From Betaproteobacteria bacterium (GTDB lineage Bacteria; Pseudomonadota; Gammaproteobacteria; Burkholderiales; SG8-39): a stretch of 13,855 bases of DNA. The stretch spans positions 2,917 to 16,771 of the forward strand of contig VBDM01000006.1 of assembly GCA_005881355.1 (NCBI GenBank), given 5' to 3'. Made by a program: the position numbers and the translations under genes. Shown here one piece after another: positions 7,149-13,855 of this stretch. Positions within the stretch are counted from its first letter, which is position 1; each line of letters starts with the position of its first letter. The notes below the pieces were generated by a model. The model was not told the origin of the DNA. It made no database searches and saw only the letters and a program-made list of their open reading frames with translations.

Positions 7149-7595
7149 TCAGTCAGCTTCGCTGCCGCCGACGACGGCGCGGATCGCGTCAAAGGAAAAG
7201 CCACGCGATTGGAGAAAACGCATCTGTTTTGCACGCTCTTCGCGCGTTCTGGGAGCGTTGCGGAACTTCCTGCGCCAGACTTCGCGCGCGCGATCGAGCT
7301 CGGTGACTCGCGCGGTTTTCGACGCCTTGTCGGCTAGGTCCTTGTCGAGGCCCTTCGCGCGCAGCTCGTGCGCGATGCGCGCCGCGCCAAACTTGCGTGA
7401 CAACGCGTGGGCGCGCGATTCGGCGTAGCGCTCGTCGGAGAGCAGCTTGTGCCGCGACAGGTCCTCGAGCAGTGCTTCGAGATCGTCGTCGGCCCGGGTG
7501 TGCTCCCGGAGCTTCCTCGCGAGCTCGGCGCGGCTGTGCTCACGCCGCGCGAGCAGCCGCAGGGCCCGCTCGCGCAGGCTGGGCTCGCGCCGCAT
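7149..7595 (-). CDS. recX: Regulatory protein RecX
   Basis: RecX binds RecA filaments and limits their growth, damping recombination and the SOS response. The 148-residue length is normal. The sequence is a run of three-helix repeats typical of the family: ALRLLARREHSRAELARKL near the N-terminus (the signature L..R.hSR.EL..KL), LLSDERYAESRAHALSRKFG in the middle, and REERAKQMRFLQSRGFSFDAIRAV near the C-terminus (written here as adjoining motifs of one repeat). The ATG at 7595 is 8 bp after the recA stop; its Shine-Dalgarno (AAGGG) overlaps the end of recA, so translation is probably coupled. It shares the LexA-controlled recA promoter and ends before the hairpin at 7044-7082. Confidence 0.95.
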   Translation of the reverse strand: MRREPSLRERALRLLARREHSRAELARKLREHTRADDDLEALLEDLSRHKLLSDERYAESRAHALSRKFGAARIAHELRAKGLDKDLADKASKTARVTELDRAREVWRRKFRNAPRTREERAKQMRFLQSRGFSFDAIRAVVGGSEAD

Positions 7596-7603
7596 CGACC
7601 CTT

Positions 7604-8629
<1,026 letters not shown>

Positions 8630-8727
8630 GACTTTCCCTTCGTTGACCATGGGATTATCCCCCAAATTAAACGTTGCAGCGGACGCCGGCGCCGCATCCA
8701 CGTCCCCCGTCGATCGGCGCAACCGAA

Positions 8728-8748
8728 ACAAGGAACCTGCCTCCTTGT
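8728..8748. repeat. Inverted repeat in the recA leader
   Basis: ACAAGGA (8728-8734) and TCCTTGT (8742-8748) form a perfect 7-bp stem with a 7-base loop. On the minus strand the structure contains GGAGG, which lies 8 bases before an in-frame TTG at 8731, so folding would hide both this ribosome-binding-like site and the TTG. If the TTG were used, RecA would have a 34-residue N-terminal extension. The usual start at 8629 is better supported, so the hairpin may only shape the leader or be chance. Confidence 0.4.
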
Positions 8749-8815
8749 CGCTCCCTCGCGTCAGCCTTCGAGGGGTGCTTCGCCGCTAGAACGCGCGGAC
8801 GAAACAGCGGTTGAC

Positions 8816-8831
8816 CTGGATTTTTATACAG
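8816..8831 (-). promoter_or_regulatory. LexA operator (SOS box) of recA
   Basis: The minus strand reads CTGTATAAAAATCCAG, matching the CTGT-N8-ACAG LexA consensus at seven of eight half-site positions and fitting CTG-N10-CAG exactly. It contains TATAAA, which could be the -10 element; a TTGCAT 14 bases further upstream (plus 8843-8848) is a poorly spaced -35 candidate. Location ahead of recA on the same strand is as expected for SOS control of recA-recX. The implied leader is about 180 bases, longer than in E. coli. Confidence 0.8.
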
Positions 8832-8970
8832 TTCCCAAGGAAATGCAAGCCCCCAAGACGAATCAAGGGCTTAGGCAGGAGAGCGCCGAAGGTTTCGCCG
8901 CTGGGCCCGGCATTCGGGGGCTCGGCCGCCAGGTGATGCCTAGGTACAAGCCGGCCAAGGGGAATAGAAT

Positions 8971-9005
8971 CCGCCTTTGACGCGATGCTGGAACGCGAAA
9001 GGCGG
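8971..9005. repeat. Strong hairpin in front of the 2OG oxygenase gene
   Basis: CCGCCTTT (8971-8978) pairs with AAAGGCGG (8998-9005), and inside it CGCG (8981-8984) pairs with CGCG (8994-8997), leaving a 2-base bulge and a 9-base loop. A T-A pair (8970/9006) extends the stem. The structure ends 13 bases before the ATG at 9019 and covers the start of the only Shine-Dalgarno-like sequence (GGAAG, 9004-9008). No T-run follows on either strand, so a terminator is unlikely; a translational control element or operator is possible. Confidence 0.5.
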
Positions 9006-9018
9006 AAGAAAGCGGCTC

Positions 9019-9666
9019 ATGTGGACGGTATTGAATGCGGATACGCTTCGAGGGGCCGCTCTGGTCACCGCGCCCTTTCCGTATCTCATCATCGACAATA
9101 TCATCCGCCCGGAGGTTCTCCCCGAAGTGGTGGCGAGCTTTCCCCGCATCGACAAGCGGGGGAGCTTCCCGCCGGAAGCGGTTTCGTGTTCGGGCCGCTT
9201 TGCGACGCTCATCGAGGAGATGCACAGCATCGAGCTGAGGGACCTGGTGGGCGAGCGCCTGGGCATGGATCTGAAGGACAAGCCGCCGATGCTCACGGTT
9301 CGCGGCCGCACGGGAAAAAAGGACGGCCGTATCCACACCGATTCGAAATCCAAGCTGGTCACCGTTCTTCTGTACCTGAACCCCGGCTGGAGCGCACCCG
9401 AGGGGCGGCTGAGGCTCCTCTACAACGACCGGGATCTGAGCCCTTACGCCGCGGAAGTGTCCCCGGATGCCGGACGATGCCTGATCTTCAGGGTCACTCC
9501 GAACTGCTGGCACGGACATGAGCCTTTCGAAGGCGAGCGGCGCACTCTTCAGCTCAACTACGTGACTTCCGAAGAAGCGCGGGCACGTGACCTGAAGCGG
9601 CACCGCTTCAGCGCGCTCCTGAAAGGACTCCTTTCGAGGAAAGATGAGAAGAGTCCTGCTCATTAA
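9019..9666 (+). CDS. 2-oxoglutarate/Fe(II)-dependent oxygenase
   Basis: A 215-residue cytoplasmic protein of the 2OG-Fe(II) oxygenase superfamily (prolyl-4-hydroxylase-like type). It should use O2 and 2-oxoglutarate to hydroxylate an unknown substrate. The iron-binding triad is visible: HTD (H106, D108) in RIHTDSKSKLVTVLLYLNPGW-like context, and the distal histidine H165 in NCWHGHEPF, followed by GERRTLQLNYV, whose arginine (R174 or R175) would hold 2-oxoglutarate. The N-terminal part has FPYLIIDNII, typical for the fold. The frame is open to a TTG at 8977, but those 14 residues lie inside the hairpin at 8971-9005 and look non-coding, so ATG 9019 is chosen. Its last 23 bp overlap the heptosyltransferase gene, which implies translational coupling and a shared role, perhaps hydroxylation of an LPS or glycan precursor. 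That role is inference; no substrate can be read from the sequence. Confidence 0.85.
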   Translation: MWTVLNADTLRGAALVTAPFPYLIIDNIIRPEVLPEVVASFPRIDKRGSFPPEAVSCSGRFATLIEEMHSIELRDLVGERLGMDLKDKPPMLTVRGRTGKKDGRIHTDSKSKLVTVLLYLNPGWSAPEGRLRLLYNDRDLSPYAAEVSPDAGRCLIFRVTPNCWHGHEPFEGERRTLQLNYVTSEEARARDLKRHRFSALLKGLLSRKDEKSPAH

Positions 9667-10729
9667 GCTGACTTCCCTCGGCGACCTGATCCACGCGCTG
9701 CCGGCGCTGAGCGACGCGAAGAGCGCGCGTCCGGAACTCGAATTCGACTGGGTCATCGACGAGAATTTCCAGGAAATCGCGACCTGGCACCCGGCGGTGA
9801 AAGGCGTCATCACGACCAATCACCGCAAATGGCGCGAAGCGCTGGCACACCCGTCGACGCTGGGCTCGATTTCGCGCCTCGTCGCGGAAATCAGGGCTGC
9901 CGAATACGATCTCGTCATCGACGGGCAGGGCAATTTCAAGACGGCCCTGCTCTCCATGTTCACCCGAGGGCCGAGAGCCGGCTTCGACCGGCATTCGGTG
10001 CGTGAATGGATCGCCCATCTCGCCTATCAAAGGCGATTCGCCGCCTCGAAGAGCGCGCACGCCATCGATCGTCTGAGGCGCTTGTTCGCGTCTGCCCTGG
10101 ACTACCCGATTCCCGCCTCGCCTCCGGACTTCCGGATTCAAAAAGAGCGGTTCGTCGAGCCGAAGGTCGATCTGCCCAAGGAGTACCTGGTCTTCGTGCA
10201 CAACGCGAGCTGGAAGACTAAGCTCTGGCCCGAAACGCATTGGGCGGAGCTCTTGAGGAAATCGGTTCAGGCCGGATTCAAGGTGCTGTTGCCCTGGGGA
10301 AACGATGCGGAGGAGGCGAGAGCGAAGCGCCTTGCCGTCCATTCCGGGGTTCAGGTGCTGCCCAAGCTCACGCTTTCCGAAATGGGTTATGTGCTCGAGA
10401 GGGCCAGAGCCTGTGTCTGCATGGATACGGGCTTGAGCCACCTGGTCGCGGCGCTGAACGTGCCTTCGATCACCCTCTACGGATCGACCGACTCCGGGCT
10501 CATCGGGGCATCCGGCTCCTCGCAGGTGCACCTGCGGTCCGACCTTCCCTGCTCTCCCTGCCGGAAAAAGACCTGCCGCTACACCAGAGGGGACAATCCG
10601 TGCCTGCAGCAAATCACGCCGGACAGGGTCTACACGGAGTTATTGCGCCAGGTCGGCCCGCGACACGGACCCGAAGTCAGGCAACTCCAAGCCTCACCGG
10701 AATCCGCCTCGGCCCGAAGGCTTTCTTGA
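9644..10729 (+). CDS. waaC: Lipopolysaccharide heptosyltransferase I
   Basis: WaaC (RfaC) adds the first L-glycero-D-manno-heptose to Kdo of the LPS inner core, at the cytoplasmic face of the inner membrane. The 361-residue protein starts with the GT9 signature RRVLLIKLTSLGDLIHALPAL (here residues 2-22 in two halves: RRVLLIKLT, SLGDLIHALPAL), including the aspartate D14 matching the catalytic base. The C-terminal half has the donor-binding motifs: HNASWKTKLWP (186-196), LPWGN (216-220), MDTGLSHLVAALNVPSITLYG (260-280 region) and a heptosyltransferase-I-like STDSGLIGASG, then a four-cysteine segment (CSPC 303-306, C311, C320). The ATG at 9644 has AGGAAAG directly upstream and overlaps the oxygenase gene. 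It is slightly longer than most WaaC because of a C-terminal tail of about 20 residues (from RHGPEV) encoded opposite the end of amrS. WaaC and WaaF are related, but the GSTD motif favours WaaC. Confidence 0.9.
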   Translation: MRRVLLIKLTSLGDLIHALPALSDAKSARPELEFDWVIDENFQEIATWHPAVKGVITTNHRKWREALAHPSTLGSISRLVAEIRAAEYDLVIDGQGNFKTALLSMFTRGPRAGFDRHSVREWIAHLAYQRRFAASKSAHAIDRLRRLFASALDYPIPASPPDFRIQKERFVEPKVDLPKEYLVFVHNASWKTKLWPETHWAELLRKSVQAGFKVLLPWGNDAEEARAKRLAVHSGVQVLPKLTLSEMGYVLERARACVCMDTGLSHLVAALNVPSITLYGSTDSGLIGASGSSQVHLRSDLPCSPCRKKTCRYTRGDNPCLQQITPDRVYTELLRQVGPRHGPEVRQLQASPESASARRLS

Positions 10730-11765
10730 ACAGCTCGAAGCGTCCCTCGATCGCCCCGCCGCATTCCTTGCACCGGCCGTCCGCAGTGACACGGTAGTCG
10801 AGGATGCTGTACCAATCCCGCGCGATCACGGAGTAACCGCAGTGCGGGCAGTAGGTGCTGCCGCCCTCGGGATCGTGCACGTTGCCTGTATACACATAGT
10901 GCAGGCCGTACCCCAGCGCGATCTTGCGCGCGCGCGTCAGCGTCGCGGCCGGCGTCGGCGGTATGTCCATCATCTTGTAATCGGGATGGAAGGCGGTGAA
11001 GTGCAGGGGTACATCCGGCCCCAGTTCCGTTGCGATCCAGCGGCACTCGGCGTCGATCTCCGAGTCCGAGTCGTTCCTGCCGGGGATGAGGAGCGTCGTG
11101 ATCTCGAACCAGACGCGGGTCTCGTGCCTCAAGTAGACGAGCGTGTCGAGGACGTCCTTCAGATGCGCGCTGCAGGTCCGGAAGTAGAACTCCTCGGTGA
11201 AGGCCTTCAGGTCGACGTTCGCCGCGTCCATCTTGGCGTAGAACTCGCGCCGCGGCCGATCGTGCATGTAGCCGGCGGTGACCGCCACGGCTTTCACGCC
11301 CGCCTCGCGGCAGGCGTCGGCGATGTCCATCGCGTACTCGGCGAAGATCACCGGATCGTTGTAGGTAAAGGCGACGCTCTTGCAGCCCAGCTCGATCGCG
11401 GAGCGGGCGAGCTGCTCGGGACTCGCGCTGTCGGCGAGCGTATCGACGTCCCGCGACTTGGAGATGTCCCAGTTCTGGCAGAACTTGCAAGCGAGGTTGC
11501 AGCCCGCGGTGCCGAAGGAGAGGATGCTCGAGCCCGGGTAGAAATGGTTGAGCGGCTTTTTTTCCACCGGGTCGATGCAGAAACCCGAGGAGCGGCCGTA
11601 AGTCGTGAGCACCATTTGGTCGCGCTCGCGCATGCGCACGAAACACGCGCCGCGCTGACCTTCGTGCAGCCGGCAGTCGCGCGGGCACAGGTCGCACTGG
11701 AGCCTGCCGTCATCCAGCATGTGCCACCAGCGACCGATGTAGGATTTGTCCAGGACGGCGCTCAT
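10677..11765 (-). CDS. amrS: AmmeMemoRadiSam system radical SAM enzyme AmrS
   Basis: A 362-residue radical SAM protein resembling pyruvate formate-lyase activating enzymes. The [4Fe-4S] motif CxxxCxxC is C89, C93, C96 (GCNLACKFCQNW). An N-terminal cysteine cluster, CDLCPRDC (24-31) plus C41, is typical of AmrS, and two further CxxC pairs near the C-terminus (CPHC 306-309, CKEC 332-335) look like a zinc ribbon or auxiliary cluster site. Other family motifs include AFTYNDPVIF, YMHDRPRREFY, VDLKAFTEEFY and LLIPGRNDSDSEI. The substrate is unknown. I chose the ATG at 11765 because it overlaps the stop of the upstream MEMO-AMMECR1 gene as ATGA and has GTGGAG 8 bases before it; an ATG at 11789 would add 8 residues. 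The end overlaps waaC tail-to-tail by 53 bp. Confidence 0.93.
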   Translation of the reverse strand: MSAVLDKSYIGRWWHMLDDGRLQCDLCPRDCRLHEGQRGACFVRMRERDQMVLTTYGRSSGFCIDPVEKKPLNHFYPGSSILSFGTAGCNLACKFCQNWDISKSRDVDTLADSASPEQLARSAIELGCKSVAFTYNDPVIFAEYAMDIADACREAGVKAVAVTAGYMHDRPRREFYAKMDAANVDLKAFTEEFYFRTCSAHLKDVLDTLVYLRHETRVWFEITTLLIPGRNDSDSEIDAECRWIATELGPDVPLHFTAFHPDYKMMDIPPTPAATLTRARKIALGYGLHYVYTGNVHDPEGGSTYCPHCGYSVIARDWYSILDYRVTADGRCKECGGAIEGRFELFKKAFGPRRIPVRLGVA

Positions 11766-13162
11766 TGCCGAAACTCCACTTCGCGCCATTTGAGCACGGT
11801 GTAGCGCTTGACCCGGCAGCTTTGGGTGCTCGCGTTCTGCGGGATCCCGGCTTTCTGCTTGAGATGCGCGATGAACTGCTCCGGATCGGGCAGGCCCTCC
11901 CAGACCTGCGGCAGGAAGGTCGCGCGCTTGCCCGATTTTTCGTCACCCTGCTCGAGAATCACGCCGTCCACGCCGGGCCGCAGCCGCGCGATGAGATCGG
12001 CGTGGCCCTCGAACCGCAGCCGCTTGGGCGCCGAGAGCAGCGACACCTCGATGTCGGTGCGCGCGAGCTCTTCGCGCGTGAGGGGCTTGAAGCGCGTGTC
12101 CTGGAACGCCGCCGCACGGGCATTCTCGACGACGTCCGCGGCGAGCGGCCGTTGCGCTTCGAGAGTGCCAACGCAGCCGCGCAGCTCCTCCTCCTTGTGC
12201 ATGAGCGTGACGAAGCTCGCGCGCCATTCGCGCAGCCAGGGCTCTTCTGCAGCCGGCGCGCCGCCTTCCGGGCCAAGGCCCAGCGCCGCGGATATCGAGG
12301 CGCGCGCGATCTGCAGAAGCTTCCTTCCGTGCTCGGCTTCGTAGCGCGGGCTCCCCGGCGCGAACGCGAAAGAGGCATAGCCGACCACCTGGTCCTTGCC
12401 GCCTGCGGTGTCGCCGGAATTCCTGCAGTCGAGCAGCTTCGGCGCGAGGCCTTTGCGCCTGGCCGCGATCAAGGCGCCTGCGACCGGCGTCGCCCCGCAG
12501 GCCTGCTCGTGCGAGATTCCGGCATCGAAGCCGAGAATCGCCTGAACGGTGGCGCCGTCGATTCTGCGCGCCGCCTCGTAGGAATGGTAGTGCGAGAGGT
12601 CCGAGCTGATCACGAAAAGCGTCTCGTCGCCACCCCAGAGGTGTTCCAGCACTTCGGCGACCTTCTCCGGCGCCACGCTTCCCACCACGAGCGGCACGAG
12701 CGAGAATTCGCCGAGCACCTGCTGCAGGAACGGGAGCTGCACTTCCAGAGCGTGCTCCTGCGCGTGCGTCGCAGCCGACTCGACGACTTGGGGCAGGCCG
12801 CGGATCGAGGCTATCGCTTCTTCGTCGAGCGGGATCCGGCCAAGCGGCGTGTCGAAAGCGCTCGCTGCGGGGAGCGCGAGACCGCGCACGGGGACACGGT
12901 GGCAGGGACCGAGAACCACCGCTCGCCTGACGACGCCGCGCGCCGGGCGCAGCAGGTCATAGGCGCTCGCCGCGACCGGCCCGGAATAGATGTAACCGGC
13001 GTGAGGGACGATCACCGCCTTGGGAAATCCCGGGGCGAGAGGCGTGTCCTGCGTCTGCTCGAGATATGAGGTGACTTCGTCGGCGAGCGAGCGGGCGTCG
13101 CCCGGATAGAAGAGTTGGGCGACCGCGGGCGGCCGGACGTCCGGATTCCGAAAGAGGCTCAT
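11762..13162 (-). CDS. MEMO-AMMECR1 fusion protein (AmmeMemoRadiSam proteins B and A)
   Basis: A 466-residue cytoplasmic protein joining the two non-enzymatic-looking partners of AmrS. Residues 1 to about 268 are the MEMO domain, related to extradiol dioxygenases: PPAVAQLFYPGD (11-22), VPHAGYIYSGP (52-62), GPCHRVPVRG, EHALEVQLPFLQ (136-147), SSDLSHYH (186-193) and ACGATP (221-226). By comparison with human MEMO1, H54, H88 and C222 would be the metal site and all are present. Residues about 275-466 are an AMMECR1 domain with the hallmark LRGCVG (327-332, usually LRGCIG), AAFQDTRFKPLT and IEVSLLSAPKRL. The ATG at 13162 fits the family start (MSLFRNPDVRPPA); a TTG at 13198 would add 12 residues. 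The Shine-Dalgarno is weak. The stop overlaps the amrS start (ATGA), showing coupled translation. The system's biochemical role is not settled. Confidence 0.93.
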   Translation of the reverse strand: MSLFRNPDVRPPAVAQLFYPGDARSLADEVTSYLEQTQDTPLAPGFPKAVIVPHAGYIYSGPVAASAYDLLRPARGVVRRAVVLGPCHRVPVRGLALPAASAFDTPLGRIPLDEEAIASIRGLPQVVESAATHAQEHALEVQLPFLQQVLGEFSLVPLVVGSVAPEKVAEVLEHLWGGDETLFVISSDLSHYHSYEAARRIDGATVQAILGFDAGISHEQACGATPVAGALIAARRKGLAPKLLDCRNSGDTAGGKDQVVGYASFAFAPGSPRYEAEHGRKLLQIARASISAALGLGPEGGAPAAEEPWLREWRASFVTLMHKEEELRGCVGTLEAQRPLAADVVENARAAAFQDTRFKPLTREELARTDIEVSLLSAPKRLRFEGHADLIARLRPGVDGVILEQGDEKSGKRATFLPQVWEGLPDPEQFIAHLKQKAGIPQNASTQSCRVKRYTVLKWREVEFRQ

Positions 13163-13214
13163 GCGCTCAATATAGAGCAGATGCCCCCAACGACCCAAGC
13201 CCGCGGCGCACGTT

Positions 13215-13855
13215 TCAGCGTGGAATCGGCCCGCGGTACCGGGCCGTCCACGGTTCGCGCACGCCGCGCGTGCGCGCTTCCCCCGCCATGACTTCGCCGT
13301 CGACCTTGCCTTCCAGGGCCACGAGCCGGCCCCGATGCAGCAGACCGAAGCGAACGCTCACGCCGCGCACCGCCAAGTCCCTGAGCGGGAGAACCTCCTT
13401 CGCGTCTTTCGCGGTGCCGCTCAAGGAGTCGGGCTCCTGCGCGATGTTCAGGATCAAGGGCCCGCCAGCTAGCGTTTGGGGTAGCGACAGCTCCCAGACG
13501 CCCTGCACGCGCGCCGGAACCACGTAGTAAAAAAGCCGCGTCCACGCGGTGCCGCTGATCATTTCCTTTTCCGGGACGTCCATCGACAGCTCCTTGTCCG
13601 GCGGCCAGGGCGCAAGCGGGTAATCGTGCGACACGATGCGCGCGCCGGGACGCAGTTCCGCGCGCAGTTTCGGGACGAGGCGCGTGGTGAACCGCGGCAG
13701 CAGGTACAGCATCACCACGGACGCATCCTTGATGTCGGCCTCGAAGAGGTCGCCCTGCACGAATTTGACGCGATCGGCGACCGCTTCGTGCTTTGCCCCG
13801 ATCCGCGCCATCTCGACGAGCTCGGTCTGCAGCTCGACGCCGACGCCGCGCGCGC
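13215..13855 (-). CDS. Class I SAM-dependent methyltransferase with C-terminal beta-rich domain (partial)
   Basis: The 5' end lies beyond the window; 212 residues are visible in frame (the ATG at 13811 is internal). It begins within the SAM-binding core: ARGVGVELQTELVEMAR has the acidic residue of the second strand, and VKFVQGDLFEADIKDASVVMLY plus LLP is the motif II-III region; PKLRAELRPGARIVSHDYPL follows. The glycine-rich motif I should be just outside. This part resembles the FAM173/ATPSCKMT type of protein-lysine methyltransferases (remembered pattern, not searched). The last 100 residues are a separate domain with regularly spaced strand-like segments (GVWELSLPQ, LILNIAQEPDSLSG, LPLRDLAVRGVSVRFGL, RLVALEGKVDGEVMAGEA, WTARYRG), suggesting a small beta-barrel. 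The stop is 52 bp before the MEMO-AMMECR1 start on the same strand, so it probably belongs to the same operon. Confidence 0.8.
   Translation of the reverse strand, partial: ARGVGVELQTELVEMARIGAKHEAVADRVKFVQGDLFEADIKDASVVMLYLLPRFTTRLVPKLRAELRPGARIVSHDYPLAPWPPDKELSMDVPEKEMISGTAWTRLFYYVVPARVQGVWELSLPQTLAGGPLILNIAQEPDSLSGTAKDAKEVLPLRDLAVRGVSVRFGLLHRGRLVALEGKVDGEVMAGEARTRGVREPWTARYRGPIPR

Larger units (their letters stand above)
8630..9018. other. Divergent intergenic region, recA / 2OG oxygenase
   Basis: This 389-bp gap between two divergent genes is the longest non-coding stretch in the window. It holds the LexA operator (8816-8831), an inverted repeat in the recA leader (8728-8748) and a strong hairpin just before the oxygenase (8971-9005). 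The recA frame stays open back to 8731. No convincing sigma-70 promoter is visible for the plus-strand oxygenase gene. TTGACC at 8811-8816 is a good -35 but has no -10 at the right distance. No RNA gene is evident. Confidence 0.7.

Noticed and set aside
8811..8830. Plus-strand promoter for the oxygenase using TTGACC and TATACA
   Set aside because: The two hexamers are only about 8 bases apart, too close for a sigma-70 promoter; the TATACA belongs to the LexA box of recA on the other strand.
8863..9819. 318-codon minus-strand frame through the recA/oxygenase gap
   Set aside because: Runs antisense through the oxygenase and into waaC with no recognisable domain; the plus-strand genes have clear motifs.
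9608..10612. 334-codon minus-strand frame opposite waaC
   Set aside because: A shadow of waaC with no family features.
11765..13069. 434-codon open frame on the plus strand
   Set aside because: Antisense to the MEMO-AMMECR1 fusion gene, whose motifs are certain.

Overview
The window is a chromosomal segment of a high-GC Gram-negative bacterium, most likely a betaproteobacterium (Burkholderiales-like). The reasons are the RecA and RecX sequences and the recA-recX pair with alaS close by, a LexA box of the CTG-N10-CAG type, a WaaC-type LPS heptosyltransferase, and small secreted or membrane-anchored proteins of a kind I associate with that class. Gene density is high. There are no RNA genes, insertion sequences, CRISPR arrays or prophage genes. 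The largest non-coding stretch is the 389-bp gap in front of recA. Both edge genes are cut by the window.

Layout from left to right. Positions 1-3612, minus strand: a secreted protein cut at its C-terminus (N-terminal part of a possible MBL-fold hydrolase), a small membrane-anchored protein of unknown function, and alaS. Positions 3732-6999, minus strand: a tight three-gene unit of a VIT1/CCC1-type metal transporter with an N-terminal ferritin-like helical region, a CNT-family nucleoside transporter whose frame is broken by an apparent internal deletion, and an uncharacterised 334-residue protein. This unit lies between recX and alaS. Positions 7149-8629, minus strand: recA-recX, with a LexA operator in front and a clear intrinsic terminator hairpin behind. 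Positions 9019-10729, plus strand: a 2-oxoglutarate/Fe(II) oxygenase overlapping an LPS heptosyltransferase I gene (waaC) by 23 bp, which suggests oxidative tailoring of the cell envelope. Positions 10677-13855, minus strand: a SAM methyltransferase with an extra C-terminal beta-rich domain (5' end outside the window), a MEMO-AMMECR1 fusion and the radical SAM enzyme AmrS. These form an AmmeMemoRadiSam operon whose last gene runs tail-to-tail into waaC with a 53-bp overlap.

The most interesting parts are the AmmeMemoRadiSam operon with its fused partner and adjoining methyltransferase (a widely conserved set with no settled function), the overlapping oxygenase/heptosyltransferase pair, the disrupted nucleoside transporter, the metal transporter whose ferritin-like region seems to lack a metal ligand, and several hairpins in the recA/oxygenase divergent region. 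I did not find a wholly new system that I can prove from sequence alone.
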